A DNA stretch of 64,000 nucleotides from Sporopachydermia quercuum. Lineage: Eukaryota > Ascomycota > Sporopachydermiomycetes > Sporopachydermiales > Sporopachydermiaceae. This document shows positions 10,153 through 20,574 of this stretch, piece by piece (positions within the stretch are counted from its first letter, which is position 1; every line of letters starts with the position of its first letter). Location of the stretch: positions 62,001 through 126,000 of the forward strand of contig BCGN01000006.1 of assembly GCA_001599295.1 (NCBI GenBank), in the 5' to 3' direction. The notes below the pieces were generated by a model, which made no database searches, was not told where the DNA came from, and worked only from the letters and a program-made list of their open reading frames with translations. The position numbers and the translations under genes are program-made.

Positions 10153-11163
10153 ATGACTAGAAGTACAATTGAAGATAGATACACAATGACTTCAATAGAA
10201 GATAGCCAAGATGATGGTGATCACAGTTCCGAAGAACTAGAATCATGGATTTCTAATTTTTGCTCAATGTTTGGCCATGATTATTTTGCTGAGGTATCAA
10301 CAGAATTTATAGAGGATGATTTCAACTTAACTGGATTAAGTTCCTTTGTTCCATATTACCGAGATTCTCTTGATTTAATTTTAGATTTTGAACCAGAAGA
10401 GCCCATAGAATTGGCAAATATGCCAATAATCGAACAAAGTGCTGAAGTGCTTTATGGATTGATTCATGCCAGATTCATACTCACTAAACCTGGTTTACAG
10501 ATGATGGCCGAAAAGTACGAATTTCATCAATTTGGTGTATGTCCACGATACTATTGTGAAGGAATGCATCTATTACCAATTGGACAACACGATAAGCCTG
10601 GAATAGAAACAGTGAGGCTATTCTGTCCATGTTGTTCAGATATTTACATTCCTTCAAGCTCAAGGTATCTCAATATTGATGGGGCTTTCTTTGGTACATC
10701 TTTCCCTGGTCTATTTCTAAAAATGTTTCCAGAAATCGAGCATCAATGTGCTGTCAAAAGATGGAATCGCTATAAGTTGAAATTATTTGGTTTTGGTATC
10801 TCTGAGCGGAGCTTAAGTGGCCCACGAATGGCTTGGTTGAGAAGATACCCTGAAAGTACTCGTGAACTTGAGGAACTAAAATCTTGTGCGACATTAGAAG
10901 ACTCGCTTTATTCAAGCGATGAGGAGGAAGAAGAGGAAGAAGAGGAAGAAAGAGCCGATAGTTTGTTCTTCAAAGATGAAGACAAAGATGAAGATGATTT
11001 AATAGAACAAGAAGAAGAACGACAAGACCAAAGTGAGAAAACAAACTTAGTTTCCACTACAAAAGATGATTTGAGTATAGCCAAATCAGTTGGTAGGTCA
11101 AATAAGCAAAAGGACGTTGAAATGCGTGATAGAAGTCCCGAAACAAGCATAATGAGTTTTTGA
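10153..11163 (+). CDS. CKB1: Casein kinase 2 regulatory beta subunit
   Basis: A 336-residue CK2 beta subunit that dimerises through a zinc finger and docks the catalytic subunits. The N-terminus is acidic and leads into SWISNFCSMFGHDYF and EFIEDDFNLTGL, the hallmark start of the beta fold. The zinc-binding cysteines are C130 and C135 (CPRYYC) and C158 and C161 (FCPCC), with the same 28-residue spacing as in the human protein. The segment GAFFGTSFPGLFLKMF is also diagnostic. The start is the first ATG in frame; upstream open sequence only offers TTG. Unusually, the acidic tract is C-terminal: after the GPRMAWLRRYP motif comes SSDEEEEEE and a long Glu/Asp-rich tail (about 256-310). In S. cerevisiae Ckb1 the acidic insert lies inside the N-terminal half. 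The SSDEEE site resembles a CK2 target. Confidence 0.93.
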   Translation: MTRSTIEDRYTMTSIEDSQDDGDHSSEELESWISNFCSMFGHDYFAEVSTEFIEDDFNLTGLSSFVPYYRDSLDLILDFEPEEPIELANMPIIEQSAEVLYGLIHARFILTKPGLQMMAEKYEFHQFGVCPRYYCEGMHLLPIGQHDKPGIETVRLFCPCCSDIYIPSSSRYLNIDGAFFGTSFPGLFLKMFPEIEHQCAVKRWNRYKLKLFGFGISERSLSGPRMAWLRRYPESTRELEELKSCATLEDSLYSSDEEEEEEEEEERADSLFFKDEDKDEDDLIEQEEERQDQSEKTNLVSTTKDDLSIAKSVGRSNKQKDVEMRDRSPETSIMSF

Positions 11164-11454
11164 GTAATCAAAAAATACCCTCATCTTTAATTGCTTATGC
11201 TATATGATTTTAAATGAGTGTTTCACCAAGGCAAGTTATATCCTTACTTTTGTTTACTCATCTTCTTATAGATTCTGTTCTACGGCTACATGGGGTTCGA
11301 TTTTTTGTATTTCTTTGATTATTTGTCTGTATGTGCCTGTATGATATGTATATGTAACTTGATACTAAACTGCTTCAGTCGTGTTGTAGCGGTTATAATA
11401 AAATATGCAGAGGAGAAATTTCCATAACGTTCGTTCTGATTATCAAATAATTCC

Positions 11455-12126
11455 TTAGTGTGTAACAATAACTGGTTTACCTGGCTCCCAATTCTTCAGA
11501 GCATTATCAACATTAATCCAATACCTTAGTAATACAGTATTCTTAACAGCTTCTTGAATGTCATCTTGAGCGAACGCATCTTGTAGTCTATTCTCACGAT
11601 CTTTTATCCTTTGAAAATTCTCTTCTCTCAATGCAGCAATATCTTCTTCAGTCTCAGCTTCTTCAATACCTTCATGTACTTCCAGAACTTCCATCAGTGT
11701 TTCTTGATCTTGAGTGTATTTGGTAATCCCTTGAGGACCTTCCGACTCACCATCTTTCGATTCTTCTTCATTATCCAAGTCAATACCTCTCTGGTGTAGC
11801 AAAAACAATGCTCTGTGCAATGGAGATTTCAGCACACTATATGCCTTATTGATCAATGAACTCTTTTCTTCATATTGTTTCAACTTTTCTGCATCATTCT
11901 GAGCAAAATCAGGATGAAATCTGGATTGTAATGATAAGAACTCTTTCCTTAGCTTCTTAACATCAAATAGGAATGGAACATTTGGTGGACCACCATTGGG
12001 AAAAGTTTCAGGGAACAATTTGAAATAATCGACAATATCATCTTTTCTTGCTGTTGAGTAGCATTTAATCACTCGCGAAAACAACAAGGAGCCTGTCTTA
12101 GGACGGAATTTGGTCAAATTAATCAT
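11455..12126 (-). CDS. JAC1: Mitochondrial J-protein co-chaperone Jac1 (HscB)
   Basis: A 223-residue Hsc20-type co-chaperone that brings the Isu scaffold to the Hsp70 Ssq1 during Fe-S cluster transfer in the mitochondrial matrix. The N-terminus (MINLTKFRPKTG, then Arg, Lys and Ser with no acid) looks like a matrix targeting sequence. The J domain includes LRKEFLSLQSRFHPDF with the HPD motif at residues 71-73 and SLINKAYSVLKSPLHRA. The C-terminal HscB domain (LLMEVLE-type helix and LLRYWINVDNALKNWEPG) binds the scaffold. An earlier in-frame ATG at 12231 would add 35 residues, but it lies only about 20 bp from a TATA-like sequence near 12253, so the ATG at 12126 is preferred. The gene converges on CKB1 and diverges from ATE1. 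Confidence 0.88.
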   Translation of the reverse strand: MINLTKFRPKTGSLLFSRVIKCYSTARKDDIVDYFKLFPETFPNGGPPNVPFLFDVKKLRKEFLSLQSRFHPDFAQNDAEKLKQYEEKSSLINKAYSVLKSPLHRALFLLHQRGIDLDNEEESKDGESEGPQGITKYTQDQETLMEVLEVHEGIEEAETEEDIAALREENFQRIKDRENRLQDAFAQDDIQEAVKNTVLLRYWINVDNALKNWEPGKPVIVTH

Positions 12127-13370
12127 CGTTGCAATCACAGATTGTTTCTGATAAATTCGTATGTGGAGGAGGCAATTTATAACGGGTTTCAAGGCTATTG
12201 AACAATCAATCAAGCTGAAACAAACCAGCATATAATTATAACTTCCCTAATTATATAAAAGGCAAATAATAAGTAAAAGCTTATCGATTGAACACTTGTA
12301 GTGTGTTTCTGTTGTAATCGTGTAAATCAGTTGGTGTCATAGATGAACATCAATTGATAGAATAGAGAGGAAGTAGTGAGAAAGAATTTAAGTNAGAGAG
12401 GATACTGCAAGATAGCTGTTGGAGTATGCAAAGTCAGCCTAAGTCCGAATTGATGCTCGTAGTATGGATCATTTGTTTTGTTTTTTAAATGGAGATAATC
12501 ATTATACTTGATCAATATCATGTCATAGTACATAGGCCCTGAAGTCCAATAAGAAAGATTTATATCTAAAGCTTACAGGTAATGTGTCTCTATCAACAGA
12601 GAAGTTAAAGCCGATCTACAATCTTAGCATGCAAACAAAATAGGACCTGCATTTACCCCTAACATTAAGTCCACATGAATTTCCCTTGCTTTGATGGCTA
12701 TTTCAACTGTCTTAAGCGACTATGAAATAATTCCGATATGAATTTTGCCAGTTGTTGAATAGTGCGTCACACTCATATTCAGCTTTGAGCACGGAATCCT
12801 TCAAAAACCAAGCTCTCAAAAGTTACTCAAACTTTTGTTTGTTTCCTTTCAGCCAAAACATGACATCACATCTCAACACACAGTTTAAGTTACTGCAATA
12901 GTATGCAGATGCAANCCTTAACTATATACCTCATTCAACTCTTTTCAAATTATTCAATTTGTTATTATCCGTATAAAAGGGACAGCAACAGATATTGTTA
13001 ATACACTATAGATAATGGAAAACCAGTGANAACTTACTACAGCAATATTATCAATTATTTCTCCATACAAAGCCCAATAGGCTTCATCATAACTCCGCTA
13101 GCCTCGAAAGACATCCCAAACATCCCAGCAGATTTACGGGCACCATTATGCATTACTAGCCAAACCCTATTCGAACGCTTCTGTTCAATTAGCCGAAGAA
13201 AGATATTAAACAACTTCAACCCCATACTTTAGGAATAGTTAATCTTCAGATTGAGAAAGGAGTCTATAACAAAGTAATTCAATGGAACTGAATTCAATGC
13301 TTTAATCGACCCTTAATTGAACTGTGGAAAAACGATTGCTCCTAAATTTGTTACCTGCATTTAATTCACA
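12127..13370. other. Divergent intergenic region JAC1/ATE1
   Basis: No supported gene; small open frames here begin with non-ATG codons and lack domains. A TATATAA-type element lies near 12253-12259, suiting JAC1. A strong plus-strand TATA box is listed separately at 12972. Confidence 0.55.
12972..12980 (+). promoter_or_regulatory. TATA box (TATAAAAGG), possibly for ATE1
   Basis: A consensus TATAAAAGG on the plus strand. The ATE1 ATG is 391 bp downstream, so use by ATE1 would imply a long 5' leader; otherwise it could start an unannotated transcript. Confidence 0.35.
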
Positions 13371-14948
13371 ATGGACACATCAGAACTGGCACTGGTGCAT
13401 CCCGGCTCATATAATATAACTAGTTGCGGATACTGTTCTGATGGTGAGTTTGCTAGTTATGGCATGGTTACTTATCGACTAAGTCCAAAACAGTATAAAT
13501 ACTTGATTGATAGAGGCTTCAGAAGATCAGGAACATATTTATATAAACCTGATTTATTACGCAGTTGTTGTAAACTATATGCAATTCGATGTTTAGCTTC
13601 GAAGTTCAAATGCGACAAAGACCAAAGAAAATGTCTTAACAAGTTTAATAGACAACTGAGTAAACCGAAAAAAATCAATTCAACGAAAAGCAAAGAATTT
13701 GATCTTGAAGAGAACTTATTTCAGCATATAATTTACGATAATGATATAGAAAAGTATCGAGATGAAGAAGTCATAGTCATCAGATATGAACCATCAACCT
13801 TTACAAGGGAGAAATATGAACTATACGACAGGTATCAAAAAGCAATTCATAAGGACACTGAGACTACAGAAAGAGGATTCCAAAACTTTTTATGTGACAA
13901 TCCTTTCAAAAGTGTTAAAGACGATGAAAGTGAATTTAAAGACCTAGTTGCTGATAATAGAGGCAAATTGAGCAGGAAATACTACGGAGCATCGCATCAA
14001 ACATACTATTATAAAGGACAATTGATATGTGTCGGTATTCTCGATTTCCTTCCAGGAGCAATTTCTTCAGTTTATTTAATGTACGAGCCAGAATTTGGGG
14101 GTAGGTTTAGTTTGGGGAAATTAAGTGCCATGATCGAGTTAACTACTTGCATTAAGAATGATTACGAGTATTATCAAATGGGTTACTATATCAATGATTG
14201 CGAGAAGATGAAGTATAAGAAGTACTTCAAACCCTGTTGGCTTGCCAATCCTTTGACCCATAAATTTGAAGAGTTCGAAACTATTCGTAGATTTTTTACC
14301 AGCGAAGTGAAGGCCAAATCAACAGAAGATAAAAATAATGGCATCGAAAAAAATGAGAANGACGAGAGAGAAAAGGAGAGTGAAGGCCCAGAGGTAAACA
14401 ATCGTGAAGAATATGCTGAAAGTAATGCAGACGATGAGTCATTGATTAAGTTAGAAAATCTGGTCATTTTGAAGCGCAAGGTGCAATCAATTAAGGATCT
14501 TCTTTATGTCGATGAGAAGAATGTAGGATCGACAGCGGAACCTGTTTCTGATATATCTGAAGTGGAAAATATAGCGTCCCAATATAACTATGAAAATCCT
14601 GAATTCAGGGTTTTCGAGGAGAATGAATTTTATGTCAAAGCAAAAGCTGGTGATTATGGCGATGAGTTCTACGATTTTGATATATTGATGGAGTCAGCCC
14701 CTTCTTTTGTTCCCGGGGCTATGACAGGTAAGGAGTTATCAAAGTCAGTTGAAGATGGTACAATAGATATACTGCATAAACTAAAATTTGGCATTGATAC
14801 TGCTCCTCATGGTGTCTCTGATATCAAATTCACTGAAATAAACTGGGAATATATTAGGCATCCCTATGTATTGATTGATTCTGCTGTTGATAGCATAAGA
14901 ATGATTGGTAAATGCTTTCTCAAGGAGTATGCTTATTTAATTGGTTAG
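13371..14948 (+). CDS. ATE1: Arginyl-tRNA--protein transferase
   Basis: A 525-residue enzyme that transfers arginine from Arg-tRNA to N-terminal Asp, Glu or oxidised Cys, creating Arg/N-degrons. The N-terminal domain carries SCGYCSDG (C19, C22) and LLRSCCKLY (C66, C67), the four cysteines conserved in Ate1 and reported as Fe-S ligands in yeast. The C-terminal GNAT-like domain shows GILDFLPGAISSVYLMYEP, GRFSLGKLSAMIEL and YYQMGYYINDCEKMKYK, all strongly conserved. A charged, Glu/Asn-rich insert (about 320-350) precedes a C-terminal extension ending near IRMIGKCFLKEYAYLIG. Length is close to the S. cerevisiae enzyme (503). One masked base falls in the insert. The gene is uninterrupted and divergent from JAC1. 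Confidence 0.95.
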   Translation: MDTSELALVHPGSYNITSCGYCSDGEFASYGMVTYRLSPKQYKYLIDRGFRRSGTYLYKPDLLRSCCKLYAIRCLASKFKCDKDQRKCLNKFNRQLSKPKKINSTKSKEFDLEENLFQHIIYDNDIEKYRDEEVIVIRYEPSTFTREKYELYDRYQKAIHKDTETTERGFQNFLCDNPFKSVKDDESEFKDLVADNRGKLSRKYYGASHQTYYYKGQLICVGILDFLPGAISSVYLMYEPEFGGRFSLGKLSAMIELTTCIKNDYEYYQMGYYINDCEKMKYKKYFKPCWLANPLTHKFEEFETIRRFFTSEVKAKSTEDKNNGIEKNEXDEREKESEGPEVNNREEYAESNADDESLIKLENLVILKRKVQSIKDLLYVDEKNVGSTAEPVSDISEVENIASQYNYENPEFRVFEENEFYVKAKAGDYGDEFYDFDILMESAPSFVPGAMTGKELSKSVEDGTIDILHKLKFGIDTAPHGVSDIKFTEINWEYIRHPYVLIDSAVDSIRMIGKCFLKEYAYLIG

Positions 14949-17006
14949 AACGAATATACTTAAACGGAAGATCCATGTTGACTAGGCTCCCAGGTATGCT
15001 CATACTGAAGGTAAATCATAACAGGTACTTAGTAAATAAAAGTTGCATAATATTACGGTGCATGTAGATGATTTATTTGACATCAGACTGGCAAAAGTTC
15101 TTAGGTCCACTTTGCAATGAGCGGACTGCTGAACTAGCAATACATGGTACTGAACGAATCTCGCATTCACTTACAAGTACTAGATATCTCAGTTTTATTT
15201 TTGCCTTCAACCAGACAATGATCATACGAGCGTTTACTATACTGCGAAAAATGTCTTTGTCACTTGCGCATGATCAGGCTAATAGTACTAATAGTTCACT
15301 ATCAATTAAGTTTATATCGCTCTGCACGATTATGTACCAGAACCAAGTTCCACTTTATTATGTTATATAAACACATGCACATCGAATTTATGAGTAAAAT
15401 CAGTAAATAAACTATGCTCGGAAGCGAAATACATGAGAAAGATCTGTTGGAGTATATGGTGTTAGTACGTTTTATGCAACTGCCTTCTGACATTAGTTGA
15501 TCCTCAATAAGACTCATCGATTATGATGATGAAATACCTGTGTAGAAAAGAGTCATAAGAATAACTAACGATTCATCAGCAAATACTCCATTTGTTTATT
15601 TTATATTGATATACACGACGCAATTCCTTTCAACTTTCACATATTTGGCTTTCAACAAATCTCATCCTTCAAGCTACCTTGCAATCTTGTATCTCATTTA
15701 TTAAAATCTGACGACATAGTGCATTAAAGTTACCTTTTCCTCTTTCATCTTCGCTTTGCAAGTGAATACAATAGTTATCTATTCCTTTTCATGTTATTCA
15801 ACATATTGAGATACGCAAAGACAAACACCATAAAGTGTGCTTTATTGTTAAAAGTACATTTCTGAANATCAATTCACCCTAGAATCTCTTCATACTTTTT
15901 GAAGATAAGTAATCCTGGCTGTCTATTTTTTTGTCGATGGCTCTGATTTACAATTGATGTGGATCACACTAGGTTAAGTTAGAAGCCCTAGTAAGGATGT
16001 TAATCTCATCGCGTGACACTAAGGGGATCACTAGTGGCAAATCTTATTTGTGTAATGAAAGAAAGCAGATACTTGTACACGTTAACTCTATTCCCCCCGC
16101 AAGAATCTATTGCAGCTTGTATCATAATTAACTAATGTTCGTTATTTCGAGTGTAGGATTATAATAGGTCAGATGAGTAATAGTAAAAGACTGAAATAGA
16201 GATGTACAAGGTATGAGATCCTATACAATTAGATAAATGAGTAATATGACTTGTACTTAAAAACAATGTTCAATTGCCCTGTACAGGCCCATTCTCGACA
16301 GTTGTAAATATTGCAATTTCGATCTATTTTCAGTCCTGTAAACANGATTCAGATTAAACTTCTAAGTTTACTATGGCATCTTCATTGCATAACTATAAAT
16401 ATCATCATAAGTTTTGAACACCAGTATCATCATTTATGTAGAAGAAATAAAATCACTCTGATATTAACATGAGCTTTAATGTCAAACATACCGTTCATCA
16501 AAGCATGATATATCTAATTTTCGAATATACTGCAACTCTACTGTCCCCAACCCACCACCAACCACAGCTTACAACGACCCCTATTTTGTCTCTGGCCTTT
16601 TAGTCTTTTCCATAAACGAAGCATCTTAAAGTTCCAGAATCCATTTAAGGTTTTAGAAATTTAATTCTTCTTTCAAACCTTATTGAGACTTCCACTCGTT
16701 CCATTTATCACNTTCCCTTCAATTCAATTGTATTTAAAGGATCTAAAGTCACAGTCCCACTATTAACTATTCTATGACGCTTGTTTATCTGTTCTTGACG
16801 ATTCCAATATCAACCATACCAATACGATTATAAAATAAGTTTCTTTCCTAGTGAGCGAAGAAAAACAAGACGACGAATTGAAGTAGTATCTCATCACTGT
16901 TACTACTGTTATCAACCTAACGAATTTCTACTGATCCTTATTAATAGTTTTTGAACGACTCGGTCAAAGATTATTTTGCCTACATATAAATTAATCACTA
17001 TCCAAT
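14949..17006. other. Intergenic region ATE1 to STF2
   Basis: About 2 kb without a supported gene. It contains the ATE1 3' flank and the STF2 promoter. A 10-bp palindrome CCTGTACAGG lies at 16278-16287. AGGGG occurs near 16023 and CCCCT at 16578-16582. A short plus-strand open frame at 15068 has no ATG-led domain and is judged spurious. Confidence 0.55.
16578..16837 (+). promoter_or_regulatory. Candidate STF2 promoter: STRE and TATA box
   Basis: CCCCT at 16578-16582 matches a stress response element and TATAAAATA at 16829-16837 lies about 170 bp before the ATG. S. cerevisiae STF2 and TMA10 respond to stress, so STRE control would fit, but this is inference. Confidence 0.4.
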
Positions 17007-17282
17007 ATGACTAGAACTAATAGAGCGAACTCGGCTTCTTCTGAACCTAAGTATTTTGCCAAAACTGGACACTTTAATCAAGATCCAACCAAGACCAAGA
17101 AAAATGGAGCTGGCAAATTGAATTGGGGTAAAGAAGGTGAAGAACTAGAAGATCTCGTTAATGCTGGAGAATGTAATGTTTTCCATAGAAGAAGATCTTC
17201 AAACACTCAAAAGAATATCGCATGGGAAGTTAATCCAAAATATGACTCTGATATTGATGAAGATGCTATTGCTTCCTCTTAA
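17007..17282 (+). CDS. STF2: Stf2/Tma10-family hydrophilin (ATPase-stabilising factor / ribosome-associated)
   Basis: A 91-residue, highly hydrophilic protein without membrane segments or cysteine-rich motifs. It matches the yeast Stf2/Tma10 family along its length: it opens MTRTNRANS, has a PKYFAKTGHFNQDP segment, then the glycine-rich KKNGAGKLNWGKEGEE and a DLVNAGE segment followed by basic residues. Stf2 stabilises the inhibited F1Fo-ATPase complex and protects against dehydration; Tma10 associates with ribosomes. The two paralogues of S. cerevisiae are products of duplication, so a single ancestral gene is expected here and the symbol is a family label. The gene converges on ECT1. Confidence 0.88.
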   Translation: MTRTNRANSASSEPKYFAKTGHFNQDPTKTKKNGAGKLNWGKEGEELEDLVNAGECNVFHRRRSSNTQKNIAWEVNPKYDSDIDEDAIASS

Positions 17283-17620
17283 TGTTTATTTATTTGCATG
17301 TGAATTTGGCACTTACTGAATATCAATCTACTTTCGTTAGAGAGCGGGTGTCAGTTCACCTTGTGTTTATATAATACTCTCATTATATATATGATTTGAT
17401 TCTAATGTTTTGTATATGAATAAATTGATGACTTTATGATTAATCAGAAAGAAAAGTTCTGTATTTGTAAATGCTGGGCCATACGGGTATCTATTAAGAT
17501 TCGTCAATTATCCTCTTGAACACATAGTAAACAGAACCATTCAGGCCCTTCTTTAACGGATGATAATCTTTTGCTATAAAACAGTTGAACGAACAATTTG
17601 CTTCTCATACATCCTTAGTT
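17283..17620. other. Convergent intergenic region STF2/ECT1
   Basis: Shared 3' flank of two converging genes; AT-rich, with no gene or repeat that I can support. Confidence 0.6.
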
Positions 17621-18856
17621 TCAGGTTAGTCTTTGTTCTTGCCATTTTTCCTTCTCTTCTTTCTCAAGTTTTGACTCTAAACTGCTCTTCCAGCCTTTTT
17701 TGCGCTGTCTTTCTTCATACTGTTTTCTGTTTTCCAACACTCGATCGACAATTGTTTCAGTTGACATATCACCATAATCGTGATTCACATATTGCTTGTA
17801 AACACCATCTTCTTTAAATTCCTTGTAAGAGTCAATTTCTTGATCGTCTGAGTCTTGATAATTTGCCTTTGCTGTCGCCAATTCACTTGTGGTGCCATGA
17901 CATACTCTATCAACCTTGAAAGGGAGCCGAGACAGGAACTCCTTGGTGGTGATGTACGGAGCACCTAGAATAACAGTATCAACGTATTTACATTGCAAGA
18001 CACAGAGTGATCTTTCAAAAATATTCATGATAGGGTAGTTTAGATTCTTATTCAGATCAATTGATCTATCACTGTTTAAACCAACAACAATTATAGGCTT
18101 TTCCTCTGACTCTTTATCATAATCCTCAGATATCACTTTCAACAAAGATATATGCCCAGGATGAAATAAGTCAAATCCACCATCAACGTAATAAACCTTG
18201 GCACCTTTTTTGAATCGTTCTTCCAGTTCAGATCCAAATGAAATCAACTGCCTGACATCCAGTGAAGGTGATTTAGTTGTTGAAGAGTCATCAACCACAG
18301 TATAGTAGACGCCGGATCCAGGCTTATTACCAGACGAGTCAGTTGCATAATTGCGAAACTTACTGACGAAGCTTTCATCGTTTATCAACCTGTGTTTATT
18401 AACGTTAGAAGTAGTGATAGATTCGATGTGATGATCTTTACTAAACATCAGCATTCTTCCGACTAAATCAGTTGTGCTTATACCTTCAGTTCTCTTAACA
18501 ACTACAAATCTATCTAAATCTTTGACAATCTTATAACAATCTTCACCGTTCGCATCAGTTGTTATATCATCACCATGAACAACATATTTACATTCATAGC
18601 TATCCATCACTTTAGGATCTGTAACATATGGTGCTGATTCAATTACTCTAGTACACCATTTACAACTACTCACAGCTAAGACCCTCTCAGAAAGATTCAT
18701 TACAACAGGACCTTTGTTCACCAGTATCTCTTCGTCAGAGTGAACCCCAACATACAATTCGTTGCCAATCTGACGGGCCTGAAGCATAGCTCCTGCATGG
18801 CCATGGTGTGCAAAGTCAAAGCAACCATCAATCCATATTCTGCCTTCGAGGACCAT
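17621..18856 (-). CDS. ECT1: Ethanolamine-phosphate cytidylyltransferase
   Basis: A 411-residue enzyme of the CDP-ethanolamine (Kennedy) pathway, converting phosphoethanolamine and CTP to CDP-ethanolamine. It has two tandem cytidylyltransferase folds. The first opens IWIDGCFDFAHHGHAG, with the HxGH nucleotide-binding motif at residues 17-20, followed by APYVTDP and YVVHGDDIT. The second opens VDGGFDLFHPGH, with HPGH at 232-235, and carries APYITTKEFL. Both HxGH motifs are intact, unlike my recollection of the second repeat of S. cerevisiae Ect1 (HMGD). The start is the ATG at 18856; an in-frame TTG four codons upstream is not needed. The Lys/Glu-rich C-terminus is family-typical. The gene converges on STF2. 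Confidence 0.93.
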   Translation of the reverse strand: MVLEGRIWIDGCFDFAHHGHAGAMLQARQIGNELYVGVHSDEEILVNKGPVVMNLSERVLAVSSCKWCTRVIESAPYVTDPKVMDSYECKYVVHGDDITTDANGEDCYKIVKDLDRFVVVKRTEGISTTDLVGRMLMFSKDHHIESITTSNVNKHRLINDESFVSKFRNYATDSSGNKPGSGVYYTVVDDSSTTKSPSLDVRQLISFGSELEERFKKGAKVYYVDGGFDLFHPGHISLLKVISEDYDKESEEKPIIVVGLNSDRSIDLNKNLNYPIMNIFERSLCVLQCKYVDTVILGAPYITTKEFLSRLPFKVDRVCHGTTSELATAKANYQDSDDQEIDSYKEFKEDGVYKQYVNHDYGDMSTETIVDRVLENRKQYEERQRKKGWKSSLESKLEKEEKEKWQEQRLT

Positions 18857-19379
18857 TATGATAATCAACTAGTCACTAAATTCCAACGATAACCTAACCA
18901 AAATCGCAATAAATTTACTAGCTAAGACAGTGTTAACAAAGCAAGATATTAAGAGCTATAGAAAAGAATGATGAATTCAGTCAATNTATCATATAGTGTA
19001 TATAGTTTAATAGATTGTTAGTGCTATTATAGATAGGCAGTCTGATTGATCATTTAGCGATGTCAAAACTGCGGAGACTATATACAATAAAGTTAGGAGA
19101 TGATAGTAAACAAATTTCGGATATCATTCCAATCATTCGAGGGATTACAAATTATGATAAGATGGGCGATTGAGCTGCTCTATTCAGAGAATTAATAGTA
19201 CAGTAGTATAAAAACCAAAAGTGTGAGTAATGGTTTTATGTTTCACACAAAAATATATACGATATTCACAAGACGATGANAAATGATAGGTGCAGCTGCT
19301 CGTCAGAAACTCGATGTGAGGAAATATGTGTAAGAGCGCTAGCCAGACTTCAAGAAGAATTTAGAACTTATCTCTAATA
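18857..19379. other. Intergenic region upstream of ECT1
   Basis: Holds the ECT1 promoter and the 3' flank of the DUF4112 gene, both on the minus strand. I saw no CATGTG inositol-type element. Two single masked bases occur. Confidence 0.55.
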
Positions 19380-20200
19380 CTAAACTTCATAGTTTAATCT
19401 TGGTGGCAATTGAGGAGGAGCACCATTGGTATTCTCAATTGTAGAATTGGTCATATTATTAACATTAGCGGTACTACTAGGTTGAGAACGACGAAAGCTA
19501 TCAAGAGGCATATAGTGAGGCCTTGACGGTTGATGTGAAGTATCAACATGATAAGGCAACTGATCAGAGTTTTGAGGAATATCAGTTGGTTGCTCGGCTC
19601 TTTTTCGGTTAACACTCCGCATATGTTTCCAAATAATCATGGCATTTCTTTCACTACAGCCATTTATCCAACTAAGAAACACCCCTATAACTGGAGGCAA
19701 AGTAATTAGAAAGTCAAACAGAATATTGGCCATTACTTTTGCTTGAACACTATTTGGAAGTTTTAAAGGCTCTGCAACCGTCAATAAACGTACATGTATA
19801 AGATACATTAGTGCTGGACCAAAAACAGGTATAATAGAGACAATTGGTGCTAACCCAATTCCACAATCACAACATGATACACCTGTTGTGCACCCACAAA
19901 AGCATTTGTCATGAATCCAAGCTTGTCTCTGGATCTTCTTCCAGATTTTCTGTTCTTCTGCAGTACTATTTTCAGGAGCTTTCCTTCTTCTAGTATTACC
20001 ATCAGGCTGTTCTTCGTTGAAAGGATCTATCTATGATGTTAGCATACTGCCATCAAATTCAAGTACAATTCATAAGACTATCAGTANTTGATGAACCAGT
20101 ACATACCTTTATTATATTTGTCACCAGCAAACTCGTTCCACTTATCTAAGGCGATTGAAAACCCAGGTATGGATTCCAATTGATCTTGTAAGTTTGACAT
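19380..20200 (-). CDS. DUF4112 membrane protein with cysteine cluster (one intron)
   Basis: A 246-residue protein of the DUF4112 family, function unknown. Exons are 20107-20200 and 19380-20026. The 80-nt intron starts GTATGT and ends with GCTAAC a few bases before ATAGATAG; only the second of these two AGs keeps the frame. Two hydrophobic segments are clear: one with GLAPIVSIIPVFGPALMYLI and one with LFDFLITLPPVIGVFLSWI. Just before the first lies a cluster of six cysteines (C73, C75, C77, C83, C84, C86), which suggests palmitoylation or metal binding. The C-terminal tail is Pro/Ser/Asn-rich and ends with PPQLPPRL, a possible SH3 ligand. An endomembrane location is inference. The spliced model depends on sequence signals only. 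Confidence 0.82.
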
Positions 20201-20574
20201 CTCGGGAGTAATGGACTTTCAAATTGCTATCCGGTGCATCGTGTTTTGAATATCGAACAACGGAATATCGATAGAGGATCTCGAAATGAGAATTATTTAT
20301 CAACAATTCCTAATAATTCCTGTTGACCAATGGGGATCCTGGTTTGCCCAAATAGTATCGAAAGAACAGTTTTCCAATGGAATTATATACCCTATTTACC
20401 ACTTAGAACATTTGAAAACCGAAAGTGCAAATTTACATGTGCTACTATTTGATACCTTGACATTAACACAGCCCCAAACTGACGATTCTGGTCATGTGAC
20501 TGAACATTTAATATGCGTAAACATGCATATCTATGCACCCAACATAAAAAACGCATGATCATGCATTACAATGT
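20201..20574. other. Intergenic region between DUF4112 gene and PRP18
   Basis: Promoter of the DUF4112 gene and 3' flank of PRP18. A 12-bp palindrome GCATGATCATGC at 20553-20564 lies just beyond the PRP18 stop. A plus-strand open frame at 20286-20558 begins with ATG but shows no domain or family resemblance and is judged spurious. Confidence 0.5.

Noticed and set aside
10908-11171. Antisense Ser-rich frame over CKB1
   Set aside because: It is the mirror of the GAA/GAG-rich acidic tail of CKB1.
12127-12231. 35-residue N-terminal extension of JAC1
   Set aside because: It would start about 20 bp from a TATA-like element and does not resemble a targeting peptide, while the ATG at 12126 is followed by one.
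20286-20558. 90-codon plus-strand frame between DUF4112 gene and PRP18
   Set aside because: ATG-led but without any family resemblance, and it covers the promoter of the DUF4112 gene.
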